The notes under the pieces were generated by a model. The model searched no databases. It was not told the DNA's origin and saw nothing but the letters and a program-made list of their open reading frames with translations. Shown piece by piece: positions 8,764 through 18,389 of a stretch of DNA of 46,599 nucleotides (position 1 is its first letter; every line of letters begins with the position of its first letter). Source of the DNA: Cytophagales bacterium (GTDB taxonomy: Bacteria > Bacteroidota > Bacteroidia > Cytophagales > Cyclobacteriaceae). The stretch lies in the NCBI GenBank assembly GCA_022360015.1, contig JAKSDQ010000077.1:1-46599 (forward strand), written 5' to 3'. Position numbers and translations under genes: made by a program.

Positions 8764-11700
8764 CTAATGGCCCGGGCTCATTGGATCATTTTCCAAAATA
8801 TAGCTTACATTCTCAGAAATCGTCTTTATACCTCTTTCCGTTTCTTTCTTGGTTAAGTAGAGGTTCCCTTCTTCATCATAGTAGAAATAGGAAGCAAAAT
8901 TTTCTTCATCTAAAATAGCCTGCAGGCGATAATCTTTCAGATCGTATACATAACTTCTCATATTACCCAATTCAGGATGCAGCCTGAGATCATCAAACCA
9001 GACTGTGGCTGCATTGCCAGAATTAAAATTAAGTTCCAGGGTAGTTTCTTTATCCGGGCACCCAAAACTTCCCTTGAGTTGTTGCCACCCCTCAATGATT
9101 TGTCCCTGGGGAGCAAAGGAGGTAGATAAAACTGTCTGATCATCCTTGTTTTTCAGAACTACCTGCAGACTAATCCCTTCTGCCAGTTGAGGCGTCAATA
9201 AGTGCATGTTATTAACAGAAACCCAGGCATTGATCACATACGTTTTGGCTGAATCCAGCTGCAACAATTCCTGTTTATAATTTGTAATACCGGTAATTTT
9301 TAAACTCTTTTTTCCGGTATGCGAAACCAAGTCATCAATCACCGGGGTCGTGCCTGGGGTCAACGTATTTCTAATTCTCATTTTTCCCGCCCAAAGCCCA
9401 TCAAATAGCGCTCGTTTGAATACAACCAGAGTAAATGCCGGATTTTCAGGATGGACTTCCATGCAAACAATTTCGTTATTACCTATATAATTGAATAGCT
9501 TTGTGCTGGAAGACAAACTGTTTAAGCGGTAGGCCAAAACATCCGCAGAGGAAACATTTTGCAAATCTTCGCTACTGGCCTCGACTACAGCCATATGCCC
9601 AACCGCTGCTATTATTTTGTAAATCGTATAAGCAGGAATGGCCTGGTTATTGAACCGCCAATTACCGGAAGCATAATTGTCAAGGTATTCAAACCCTGTG
9701 AAGGCCATTTCATTATTCCGCATGTTTACCCCGTTGGCAGCAGGAAGATGCCCTCCGTAATCATAAAGCGCTGCTGAGTAAATATCCAGCACATCTTTGT
9801 TTTCCAACTCATAGCTATAAGGGCTGTAAGCGGTCATGGTATTGGCTTTGATCCAGTGGGGAATAACCCCGGCATCCGCATATCGCCAATTAAACCTTTC
9901 CAGGTTGAAGGTACCATCATTAGCGATGTCGGTAGTGGTTGAAAGCTTTCTGGGCACATCATAAGCATGGGTTGCTTCATTTCTCCATACGCCTAATGTC
10001 CCGTTCAGGTAACTGTTACGATCGTCAAGTGTTTCTTGAGGGAAATCCATGGCCCATACATCGGAAAAAGTACTGACCGAGGTATTGATGACATGGGTTC
10101 TTATGTCCGTTTTTACCTGTAACAGGGAATCGACAACAAATTCTTGCGGCAACTCAAATACCACTTGTTTGGTGATGGTAGTATCCCTGAGGCAACCCAG
10201 ACAATCATATTGTATGTAGAGTGAAACATCGTAGGTTCCCTCCAGTTGGTAGGCATGCCAGGCCGACCGGTCGGTAGAGGTATTCCCGTCTCCAAAATCC
10301 CATTGATACGTACTTGGCTTGCAGGGCTGATTAATTTCAAAATCCGGGGTGAAATTCATCGCACACAAATGCCTTTCAGAATTAAAGTCCATCACCGAAG
10401 GAAAAATATCGCAGGTCACTTCGAGCGTTATCAACCGACTGGTTAACGTAAGATCAGGTGCATCCGTCGGATTGGTTACCTTGTAATAAAATTGGGCGCT
10501 ATCATCATCCATGGTAATGTTTTCCAGCACATAGACATGCCCTCCCTGGATGGGTGTGGGTGTCAAGGCAATATCATTCCCTCCCTCAATGTATTGAAAC
10601 CACTGAAATGCGCTCAATGGCACCGTGGCTGTATCCACCAGAGCCTTTAGATGACCCTCCATCCCTACCGGGACTTGCTGGATTCTTTCAGTATCAATAG
10701 AATCCTGTGGAGCAATTTTGAAACTTTTTAAACTGGGTTTCGGAACAAAGTGATCAAAATGTAATTTGTTATTGGAAGCGTCAACCTCTAAATTCGGATT
10801 ATTGCCAAAGGGCGAGATAGCATCGAATTGATTATTGTTGAAATTAAATTCTCCATTGATCATTCCTGTGGCTGATAAATAGGCCGGCAAAGCGCCGGTA
10901 AATTGATTGTAAGATAATAGCAAATCCTCTAACGATGTTAAACCACTGAAGTCGGGAAGCGGTGATTTCAGTAAATTATTCGTCACATTTAAATAGACCA
11001 AATTAATGAAGGTAGAAAAATAGGCAGGCAGCACCCCATTTAACTGATTAAAGCTGAGGTTCAAACGCCGGAGGTTGGTCAGATTTGCAAAGCTCGCCGG
11101 TAATGGCAATTCCAATCCATTCGCCTGTAAACCCAACGTTGTGATGGTGCTCATATTTGCGGTACCAAACCATGCAGGAAGCGTAGTAATTCCATTTATC
11201 CCAAGATCCAAGTAGTTCAAATTAGGAATGTTTTTAATATGTTCGGGGATGGGATATAAATTGTTATACCTGAGATCAAGTCTTCTTAGTGTAGTTATAT
11301 TTACAATGGACTGAGGTAAATCTGTGAGGTTACAGTATAACGCATCAATCCGTTGCAACGCCGGTAATTGGCCAATGACTTCCCATTGTGAAGTAACCAA
11401 ATTCGGGTTGTTACTAAAATACAGATGTTCCAGGGCGGCTAAATTGCTGAAATTAGAGGGTAACCCGGTAAGTTGACAATTAATTAGCGAGAGTCTCGAC
11501 AGATTCATATTTTGCAGGGTATCGACGATCGAGGACAACACATTGACATTGGAATAATCATTTCGATTTAAACTTAAATATTGAAGACTCGATAGCTGAT
11601 CGAATTTTCCGGGTAACTTTTCAAAGCCAACCTTTTCCAAAAATAAAGAGGAAAGACTGGGTAAATTTTCCAAAATATCGGGGAACTCGCCCCCTGATAA

Positions 11701-12441
11701 ATACAGGGAATTGTTTTCACTCAAATTCAAACTCAATAAAGAAGAAAGGCCGGACAGACCTGTGGACACCGAAATTGTATCGATTTTACAGTTCCTTAAT
11801 GTGAGAAATTCTAAATTATCGAGCGCAGAAAAAGCGGCTGGAATTGACTCTTCCGCACTAAGATCATTGTTAGAAAGGTACATATACCTCAAATTACTTA
11901 GTAATCCATAACTGGCTGGCAATGGACCGGTAAAGTGGTTGTTGGGGGGAGGTTTACTGGTAAGGTTAAGGGTGACAAGACTGGATAAATTACCAATATG
12001 CGACGGAAAACTTCCTGATAAATCATTATTGGCCAGATCCAGTGTTTCCAATTGCTGCAAACCGCTCAAATCCGGAATAGTACCGGTAATGGAATTTTTG
12101 GCCACTGAAATACCTACTAAAGCGGTCAAATTGTTCAATTCATTCGGAAGGGTCCCAGTCAACCCGATTCCATCCAAAGCGATATAGGTAATGTCGCCAT
12201 TTGCGGTTTCAATCCCATATAAGGTTGTACCAGGATAACCATCGATTTGACCTTGTGTCCATCGGAATGGCTCCGTCCATGTTGCTCCGTTAGTGGCATT
12301 ATAAATCGCTTGAAGCGCAGCTTTTTCAACATTGTCTGGCACGACTCCCTGACCATACGCGCCACGCAACCCGGCTATCAGTGCAAAAACACCGATGAAA
12401 CAAAGTAGTTGCAATATTTTTACTGAATAGTCTTTCATCAT
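8764..12441 (-). CDS. Secreted LRR / Ig-like / PKD protein with YD-type C-terminus
   Basis: This 1225-residue protein has a signal peptide (about 1-30, ending GAYGQ). An LRR cap (ALQAIYNATNGATW) and about twenty LRRs fill residues 35-570. An Ig-like module follows (AFQWFQYIEGGNDIAL, about 615-685), then a PKD domain (YQWDFGDGNTS, about 690-775). After that comes a region typical of large Bacteroidota RHS-associated proteins (ELENKDVLDIYSAALYDYGG), a galactose-binding-like domain (about 1040-1155), and the ending YFYYDEEGNLYLTKKETERG. Its start overlaps the stop of the upstream gene by ATGA, so the two are probably translated together. In relatives as I remember them, the C-terminal half continues directly from a protein like its upstream neighbour. 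Here it carries its own signal peptide and an LRR front. It has no enzymatic motif; binding or structural role inferred. Confidence 0.85.
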   Translation of the reverse strand: MMKDYSVKILQLLCFIGVFALIAGLRGAYGQGVVPDNVEKAALQAIYNATNGATWTEPFRWTQGQIDGYPGTTLYGIETANGDITYIALDGIGLTGTLPNELNNLTALVGISVAKNSITGTIPDLSGLQQLETLDLANNDLSGSFPSHIGNLSSLVTLNLTSKPPPNNHFTGPLPASYGLLSNLRYMYLSNNDLSAEESIPAAFSALDNLEFLTLRNCKIDTISVSTGLSGLSSLLSLNLSENNSLYLSGGEFPDILENLPSLSSLFLEKVGFEKLPGKFDQLSSLQYLSLNRNDYSNVNVLSSIVDTLQNMNLSRLSLINCQLTGLPSNFSNLAALEHLYFSNNPNLVTSQWEVIGQLPALQRIDALYCNLTDLPQSIVNITTLRRLDLRYNNLYPIPEHIKNIPNLNYLDLGINGITTLPAWFGTANMSTITTLGLQANGLELPLPASFANLTNLRRLNLSFNQLNGVLPAYFSTFINLVYLNVTNNLLKSPLPDFSGLTSLEDLLLSYNQFTGALPAYLSATGMINGEFNFNNNQFDAISPFGNNPNLEVDASNNKLHFDHFVPKPSLKSFKIAPQDSIDTERIQQVPVGMEGHLKALVDTATVPLSAFQWFQYIEGGNDIALTPTPIQGGHVYVLENITMDDDSAQFYYKVTNPTDAPDLTLTSRLITLEVTCDIFPSVMDFNSERHLCAMNFTPDFEINQPCKPSTYQWDFGDGNTSTDRSAWHAYQLEGTYDVSLYIQYDCLGCLRDTTITKQVVFELPQEFVVDSLLQVKTDIRTHVINTSVSTFSDVWAMDFPQETLDDRNSYLNGTLGVWRNEATHAYDVPRKLSTTTDIANDGTFNLERFNWRYADAGVIPHWIKANTMTAYSPYSYELENKDVLDIYSAALYDYGGHLPAANGVNMRNNEMAFTGFEYLDNYASGNWRFNNQAIPAYTIYKIIAAVGHMAVVEASSEDLQNVSSADVLAYRLNSLSSSTKLFNYIGNNEIVCMEVHPENPAFTLVVFKRALFDGLWAGKMRIRNTLTPGTTPVIDDLVSHTGKKSLKITGITNYKQELLQLDSAKTYVINAWVSVNNMHLLTPQLAEGISLQVVLKNKDDQTVLSTSFAPQGQIIEGWQQLKGSFGCPDKETTLELNFNSGNAATVWFDDLRLHPELGNMRSYVYDLKDYRLQAILDEENFASYFYYDEEGNLYLTKKETERGIKTISENVSYILENDPMSPGH

Positions 12442-15400
12442 TGGTTAGGTATCACGATGGTTTTATTATAGGTTTTTTCTATGCCGGGAATACTGGGATC
12501 ATTCAAGGCAGTAATATTGCCTGCATCCACTTCCAGTTGGTTCCGTCTTCCCGATCGAATGAGCATGGCGTCATACGAATCCTCTTCTAACACTCCTTCA
12601 CTGTGTAAAAGATGAACCCCGTCTTCCTTTCCCAGGTAAACTGCCAGTACCAGCGGTTCTTTAAATTCACTATCACTAGAATACAAAAAGATCTCATCCC
12701 CGGGAAACAGGGCATTTTCGTCCATAACAGTTGAGAATTCATAGGTGGCCTGATCTTGCTCTGAAAGTCGCCGTACCGCTTCAACAGAAAATTGAGCGCC
12801 TATATTTTTGTAGGCCGCACCCATACCCTGGTACTGGGTAAAAGCCGGAATAGTATATTGGTAGACAGGTTCATCAAAATTGTTATTTACGGAAGTTAGA
12901 ATAGGGTTGCCCGTCAACTTATTCCATTTCAAATGGGTGGTATTAACAAATGACCCACCGTCATAAGCATCGACGCTTTCCAATATACCCTTGCGAAATA
13001 TGACTTTGTTGGTGGAGGCTGTCCAAAGCTTACGGGAAGTTTTGCTAACATTAGGCCATGTGGATGGAATAAGAACCGGCACCAAAACAAAGATTATAGG
13101 AATCATTACCATATCAATATTTAGTCTTATGCCTCCTCGCCAACCGGTATCGTCAAAGTGCCTCATATCCATAAAAAATTCACTTTCCTGACCCATCACA
13201 TACTTTACTATTCCCGGGTTTAAAAGATCCGATGAGGCGGCCACGCTCAATGTACCATCTGAATTCTCTTTAAAAATGCTGGTTACTTCATTAACCTTCT
13301 CTTGCGCCAGTAGCCTTTCGGTGGAGAGATAATTGTATTGCACAAAAGAAATGGGGTTTTCTTCAAAATCCCCGTTACTATCCTGTCTGTAATTACTGAT
13401 CTTTTTTTGTTTGCCATGCATATCATTGGTTATGACACTATAACCTTGACTTGAGGCCAGTTTTGAGATCTCAATCTGGCCCAGGAAAGGCACAGGCACC
13501 GATAGCTGATAGGGTTTATCCTTTTTGTCGGTTTCGTCGGTTATGACAGGAAAATCCTTTGCTGTATAAAATTCGTGCACCGTCATACCTGAAGATCCAA
13601 AAGTGGCCTGTTGGTTGTCAGGGTATATGAATCCACCCCCGGTTACATCTACATGTTTGACCTCCATGCCTGCCAGGAAAGCAGAAGCAAGGCTTAAAAC
13701 ACTTACCTGGCGGTAACCAACCTGGGGTCCGGGATAATAACTTTCATTAATAGGATATTCAAAGAATAGGTTATTATCAGCTCTAAGCGGAATCGATTCG
13801 GTGTATTTCTTGGCGTAGCGCAAAGCATTTTCCTCTCCCCCTATCAGAGGTTCGTAAGCAGCCACACCACTGCTGATCGAGGCCCCGTCCTCTTGCATGG
13901 TATAGTCATATACCTGCCCGTAAATACCGTCTTTATCATCTTGCCATTGATCTTTCAATGTGATCTGTCTCACGCGAAGCCCTCCCCCATATTTCACCTT
14001 GTCGGGAGATTTTAATCGAATCCATGCATTGTTTGCCACTACTTCGCGCCCCCAGTCTTTTTGATCACAATAGGGATAAAATCCCTGGAACATCTGGCGA
14101 AGCTGGGCAAATATGCTTCCCAGACTTTTTATTTGATTGACCCGCTCTGCATTGCTGTTAGTCTGTTTCAACGTTCTGCCTGAATTGGCTAAATCCGGTT
14201 GGTTGACCCTTATATGTTGCCAGGCGCGCATGGATAAAGGATGGTACCCGTTCTCTTTTTTAAGATAAAAATAGCCGTAAACAAAGTTACCGGAAGCACC
14301 TTTTTCCAGCCCCATGGGTTGATTGAAATCTATGTCGGCATACCCTGAAATAAACTCATGAAAGCCTTCACCCGGTGATCTCAGGTTGATTTTACTCTTA
14401 AAGTAAATCTGTTCGTTTCCGGTATCGAGGTACTTGATCACCTCAGCTTGCTGGTCTACCCCCGGTTCATCGGGAATCGGTTGTTCCAACCTGAACCTGA
14501 CTTTGGCATTACCGTCGTTCAAATTAAAATTCGCATTTTCATTGACCAGATCGGAGGTTACATCAGGATCTACCATTGGCATCATTTGCATGGCCGTTTT
14601 ATGCTGAACATAGGCGTAATCATCGGTTTCATAATCTATTCGCATTTCGGCACCGGAGGGAAGTTGTATTTTACTCAAACTCCAGGAGGCGACATTGGCG
14701 TCGATCGTTGCCTTTTGCAGTGGATTTTGTTCAACATAAGGAAAATCTTTATTTTTTTCGTAGTTGTTTGGCGGATACGGTTTGTAGTTACCCCAACGGT
14801 CATAGGCAAGATTATCATACGATGGATTACTCTGATGATAGGTAAAAACATAGGGGTTGAATTGACCTTTTCTACTATTTCCATATTCAAACCAGACCTT
14901 TTTCAAGGTTAGTTTTCCTTCTCCTGACGGATTATTATATACCCCCTGACATAAAGAATAGTCATAGTGGAAATTAACAGTTTTGATGGTATAGTTATGT
15001 CCAGAAGCGCGGCTATACAATTTTATTTGTGAAAGGGATTTTAATGTTTTGCCCGTATCGTTACTGTCTTGCAGCTTTGTCGCTACGCCCCTGCCATCGT
15101 TCCTGTCCTGCAGGGTAAAGGTGGCTATGTGTGATTTGGTTTCGGCTTGTGTTAAATACCAAATATCTTTCTTGCCATAGACAAATTGTCCTTTATCATC
15201 TCTCGGATCGGTTTCCCAACCTTCAATGAAATGTGCCCGGGAGTAGGGATCCCTCCATTTATAGGGGTCTGCCTCCGAGGTCGTTTTCTGATAGGTGAAT
15301 TTCACCCAATAGCCCAGGTCATCCTCGCTCACCCCATCTCCGGTTACGTCCACATAGTCAGGACCGACTATGGAGGTTAATAAGTAGGAATGAGCATAAG

Positions 15401-17276
15401 CGGGTATTTCTACGCGTTTAAGGTATTGATCCGTGTGGTCATACTTAGCATAGGGGGGATCTCCATTTTCACCACCACAGTTACCATTATCGCAAACATC
15501 TACCCGGGAAACATCTTCGGCTTGTTTGTCAGTGCTGTAAATGACATCTTCCCGATAGTTATTGTAGGCTGGAATGGCATAATTATATCTAAGTCCGCCG
15601 GGTGTAAGCGCTGTAAGCCCGGCCGGGTGGTGGCCAGGCAAGGTGGTGCGATCAAAATTCCGTAAAGTACCGTTATGGCCTTTATAAGTAACTTTGAACA
15701 AAGCATTCAGCGCGGTTCCATTAGCAGTCAATAGCTCATCATTAGTAATTGATTGAATCACCTGATTTCTCGGTTTCCTTTCACCGTTATCTTCATTTAT
15801 TGCCGTAAGCGGTGCATTCCAGTTATTTCTTTCTAATGTTTGGCTTGCTTCAGGCTCAGAATTAGTTCCCTTTAATTGTACCCTGACCGCTTCATCACCA
15901 CCTAATTTTTGAAGTGTTTCCATGCTTTCACTGGTTGGTTCGCCATGTACTTTAAAGTACCAGGGCTCATAAACTTTATTGACATTACTTTTGGTGAAAG
16001 CGCCTGCACCAGCCATGTCATTACGATCTGACCATTTTCCGGATTTGGACTCCGAATGATTTATTGTCAGGTTTACGCCGGCGTGAACTAATGTAGGTGC
16101 ACCTTCTATCCCTGCAGTTCCGCCTGTGGATTTGGAAACAGTTTCCGGATCGCGAACAATACCATAGTCATTTCTTTTAGGTCTGTACATCGCTCCGACA
16201 CCTTGGCCAGTAACAGAATAAATATCATAGGTAAGTGAAGGAATCGCCAGATTAGGGGTTTCTTTACTCACTATGCCATCTTTTTCCCGGTTAAAATCAA
16301 GTACATCCCGGTCGGCAGTGGCAAATTGATAATTCATATAACCAAAGGCATTGGACTTTACCCTCTTTTGGTCTTCTTTCAGCCATTGCTCACTGTAAAA
16401 ACCTTCGATGTTGGCATTTGGAAAAATTCCCCACCATGCCGATCCGGCTTTAAATTCGGCTGCAATACTCATATTTCGCATGGGCATACTTACCTGGGGC
16501 GTATATCCCTGTGCCAACAATGAAATTGAAGTCCCTAATATGATGGGTCTCGAAGTTAAAGGGCCTAAATCGTTTACATAAGAGAGGTTGACACTGTTTA
16601 AGCCCTGCTTTGAATTGTATCCGGCTTCTATACCAAAATCACCGATTTCAGTTCCCAAAGTCAAATTTGGATTAACGCCGATCCCTTCTTTAGGGTCGAG
16701 ACTTACTCTTAAACCGATACCACCGGTCATACCCCTTCCCAGTGTCCTGCCAAAACCAGTGGAACCATCGATACTGTAGCCAAATCCCTTGTAGTTGTTT
16801 TGTGATACACTAAGACCTAATCCCAGATTTGCCGCACCAAAAATCTCAACGTCAGCCTCAAGGGCCAGACCAACTGTCACGCTCGGCTTAATTGACATTT
16901 TAGTATAGATTTCATCTCCTTTAAACTCATCAGGCAGGCCTCGCATTTGCCGGTTAATGGCTCCCGGGTTTAAGCTGAAACCCAGCCCCACCCAGCTTGC
17001 TTCCTGATCCATACTAATACCCGATTGATAGGATAGGTTGAAGGGATATCCACCGTTAGGGCCGGGCAATTCAAAAAGCGGAATATTATAGCTAAAATCA
17101 CCGGTAAATAGATCGACCATGTCGGAAACCCCGGCGGGCTGGAAGGACTGCATTTCAGGTTGACTGGGTCCGGAGGTAAGTGCGTAAGTAGCAGGAATCG
17201 GTGCCACTTGAAAAAACATCAGCAAAATAAAGAAGATAGCTAGCTGTTTTCTACTACGTCGTATCAATTTAATCAT
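12438..17276 (-). CDS. Giant secreted RHS-associated beta-rich protein (SpvB-like start)
   Basis: This 1612-residue protein has a signal peptide (1-32, ending ATYA). The conserved Bacteroidota opening follows: TSGPSQPEMQSFQPAG, then VDLFTGDFSYNIPLFELPG, NLSYQSGISMDQEASWVG and GLGFSLNPGAINRQMRG. That opening resembles the shell-forming N-terminus of SpvB/TcaC-type and RHS-associated proteins. The remainder is beta-rich, with long stretches like those in proteins encoded beside YD-repeat genes, and ends without a membrane anchor. Both ends overlap neighbours by 4 bp (ATGA at 17273-17276 and at 12438-12441). Together with the next gene it probably matches one longer chain in relatives. No catalytic residues are recognisable. 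Its role as scaffold or shell of a secreted complex is an inference. Confidence 0.8.
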   Translation of the reverse strand: MIKLIRRSRKQLAIFFILLMFFQVAPIPATYALTSGPSQPEMQSFQPAGVSDMVDLFTGDFSYNIPLFELPGPNGGYPFNLSYQSGISMDQEASWVGLGFSLNPGAINRQMRGLPDEFKGDEIYTKMSIKPSVTVGLALEADVEIFGAANLGLGLSVSQNNYKGFGYSIDGSTGFGRTLGRGMTGGIGLRVSLDPKEGIGVNPNLTLGTEIGDFGIEAGYNSKQGLNSVNLSYVNDLGPLTSRPIILGTSISLLAQGYTPQVSMPMRNMSIAAEFKAGSAWWGIFPNANIEGFYSEQWLKEDQKRVKSNAFGYMNYQFATADRDVLDFNREKDGIVSKETPNLAIPSLTYDIYSVTGQGVGAMYRPKRNDYGIVRDPETVSKSTGGTAGIEGAPTLVHAGVNLTINHSESKSGKWSDRNDMAGAGAFTKSNVNKVYEPWYFKVHGEPTSESMETLQKLGGDEAVRVQLKGTNSEPEASQTLERNNWNAPLTAINEDNGERKPRNQVIQSITNDELLTANGTALNALFKVTYKGHNGTLRNFDRTTLPGHHPAGLTALTPGGLRYNYAIPAYNNYREDVIYSTDKQAEDVSRVDVCDNGNCGGENGDPPYAKYDHTDQYLKRVEIPAYAHSYLLTSIVGPDYVDVTGDGVSEDDLGYWVKFTYQKTTSEADPYKWRDPYSRAHFIEGWETDPRDDKGQFVYGKKDIWYLTQAETKSHIATFTLQDRNDGRGVATKLQDSNDTGKTLKSLSQIKLYSRASGHNYTIKTVNFHYDYSLCQGVYNNPSGEGKLTLKKVWFEYGNSRKGQFNPYVFTYHQSNPSYDNLAYDRWGNYKPYPPNNYEKNKDFPYVEQNPLQKATIDANVASWSLSKIQLPSGAEMRIDYETDDYAYVQHKTAMQMMPMVDPDVTSDLVNENANFNLNDGNAKVRFRLEQPIPDEPGVDQQAEVIKYLDTGNEQIYFKSKINLRSPGEGFHEFISGYADIDFNQPMGLEKGASGNFVYGYFYLKKENGYHPLSMRAWQHIRVNQPDLANSGRTLKQTNSNAERVNQIKSLGSIFAQLRQMFQGFYPYCDQKDWGREVVANNAWIRLKSPDKVKYGGGLRVRQITLKDQWQDDKDGIYGQVYDYTMQEDGASISSGVAAYEPLIGGEENALRYAKKYTESIPLRADNNLFFEYPINESYYPGPQVGYRQVSVLSLASAFLAGMEVKHVDVTGGGFIYPDNQQATFGSSGMTVHEFYTAKDFPVITDETDKKDKPYQLSVPVPFLGQIEISKLASSQGYSVITNDMHGKQKKISNYRQDSNGDFEENPISFVQYNYLSTERLLAQEKVNEVTSIFKENSDGTLSVAASSDLLNPGIVKYVMGQESEFFMDMRHFDDTGWRGGIRLNIDMVMIPIIFVLVPVLIPSTWPNVSKTSRKLWTASTNKVIFRKGILESVDAYDGGSFVNTTHLKWNKLTGNPILTSVNNNFDEPVYQYTIPAFTQYQGMGAAYKNIGAQFSVEAVRRLSEQDQATYEFSTVMDENALFPGDEIFLYSSDSEFKEPLVLAVYLGKEDGVHLLHSEGVLEEDSYDAMLIRSGRRNQLEVDAGNITALNDPSIPGIEKTYNKTIVIPNQ

Positions 17277-17860
17277 ACTTCGAGATTTGGAATATTCGTT
17301 TTAGATACCTTTATTTTTATAGGAACACCACCAAACAGGGGTGAATCGATAATCAGTTGTGCTTCCTGATTTCCTTTGAATTTGTTTTCAAACGCCAACA
17401 TAAAAGTTCTGCCGGATTTGAGGTCAATCGACCTTTCGAAATGGAAAAGAATGCAAGGAAGGGTTTCCTCTGCCTCCCTCAGATAAATATCATTTTGAAA
17501 GGTATAAGACAGGTAATAGATCTTCCTTTGTTTGTCCGCCATACTTTCAATGCCATAATTAATAAAATCGGTAGCGCCATCACTCATGCCAATTTCCAAT
17601 TTGTAATACTGGAGATCATCGGCCACTGTGGATGAAGGTGATTTTTCAGTGGCTTCACCGTTATATTGCCTTAACAATTGCAAGTATTCCGGGGGCTGGT
17701 ATTGTAAATCGAAAAAATAATCCCCCACTTTCTTGTGGGCACGAAGATCGTTATCGTAGTCCTGTACCCAATCGATGTAATCGCTTTGGCTTAGATTACT
17801 TTGACAACCCACCCACCAAACTGTGGCAATTCCCAGTAAAAAAGTGCTATACTTATTCAT
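17273..17860 (-). CDS. Putative lipoprotein of the RHS/LRR operon, function unknown
   Basis: This 195-residue protein has a short hydrophobic leader ending VWWVGC, a plausible lipobox with Cys19, followed by QSNLSQSDYIDW. The mature part is about 175 residues of mixed helix and strand with many charged and aromatic residues, and I recognise no domain. Its 5' end overlaps the OmpH-like gene by 8 bp and its stop overlaps the 1612-residue gene by 4 bp. Such tight coupling suggests a subunit or anchor needed in proportion to these partners. Membrane anchoring is inferred from the lipobox alone. Confidence 0.7.
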   Translation of the reverse strand: MNKYSTFLLGIATVWWVGCQSNLSQSDYIDWVQDYDNDLRAHKKVGDYFFDLQYQPPEYLQLLRQYNGEATEKSPSSTVADDLQYYKLEIGMSDGATDFINYGIESMADKQRKIYYLSYTFQNDIYLREAEETLPCILFHFERSIDLKSGRTFMLAFENKFKGNQEAQLIIDSPLFGGVPIKIKVSKTNIPNLEV

Positions 17861-18308
17861 CCCCTTCGTAACGTTTATTGCAATACTCGATTACCTCCTC
17901 AGTAATGTCATAGGCATCTCTGGCAAACATTAGATTTCCGGAACCCGTCGCTCCATAAATGAAGTTCAAATCGTTGGCATGCCCGTAATCGCTGATGTAC
18001 TGGTTGATTTGTTTCCAGATTTCCATGGTATACTGATTTGACATATTTTCAAAAAAAACCTGAAGTCTTATCTTCTCTTGTTCCAGTCTGGAATCATCAT
18101 AAAAACTGGCCAAAGAGTCTATACTTTTAGCCTGATCGGATCGTAGCGTTGCTAACCTTTCTTTCATGGATTTTGTTCCTTTAAAGCGGTTGAAAACAAG
18201 TTCATTGGTTATAAATACAGATTTTTTATGGTGATCAAGTCGATATACATATAAGATCAGCGCTATTGCTATCAAAAAATTGAAGCAGATTAAAATACTT
18301 TTTATCAT
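17853..18308 (-). CDS. OmpH/Skp-like membrane-anchored periplasmic protein
   Basis: This 151-residue protein has an uncleaved-looking N-terminal membrane segment (residues 4-23, followed by YRLDHHKK) and a helical coiled-coil body. Its end, FIYGATGSGNLMFARDAYDI then TEEVIEYCNKRYEG, is the characteristic C-terminus of Bacteroidota OmpH/Skp-family proteins. Skp is a periplasmic chaperone that keeps outer-membrane proteins soluble in transit. At 151 residues it is slightly short for the family and anchored instead of free. Its position directly before the lipoprotein and the giant secreted proteins suggests a chaperone dedicated to this operon. A small hairpin (18345-18367) lies in the 81-bp gap before it. 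Confidence 0.75.
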   Translation of the reverse strand: MIKSILICFNFLIAIALILYVYRLDHHKKSVFITNELVFNRFKGTKSMKERLATLRSDQAKSIDSLASFYDDSRLEQEKIRLQVFFENMSNQYTMEIWKQINQYISDYGHANDLNFIYGATGSGNLMFARDAYDITEEVIEYCNKRYEGDE

Positions 18309-18389
18309 TGGCTTATTTACTATATCTAATTGAGAAAAAGTCCTGTAAAACCATGATAGGTTTTTACTAAAAAATGTATCACCTTTATT

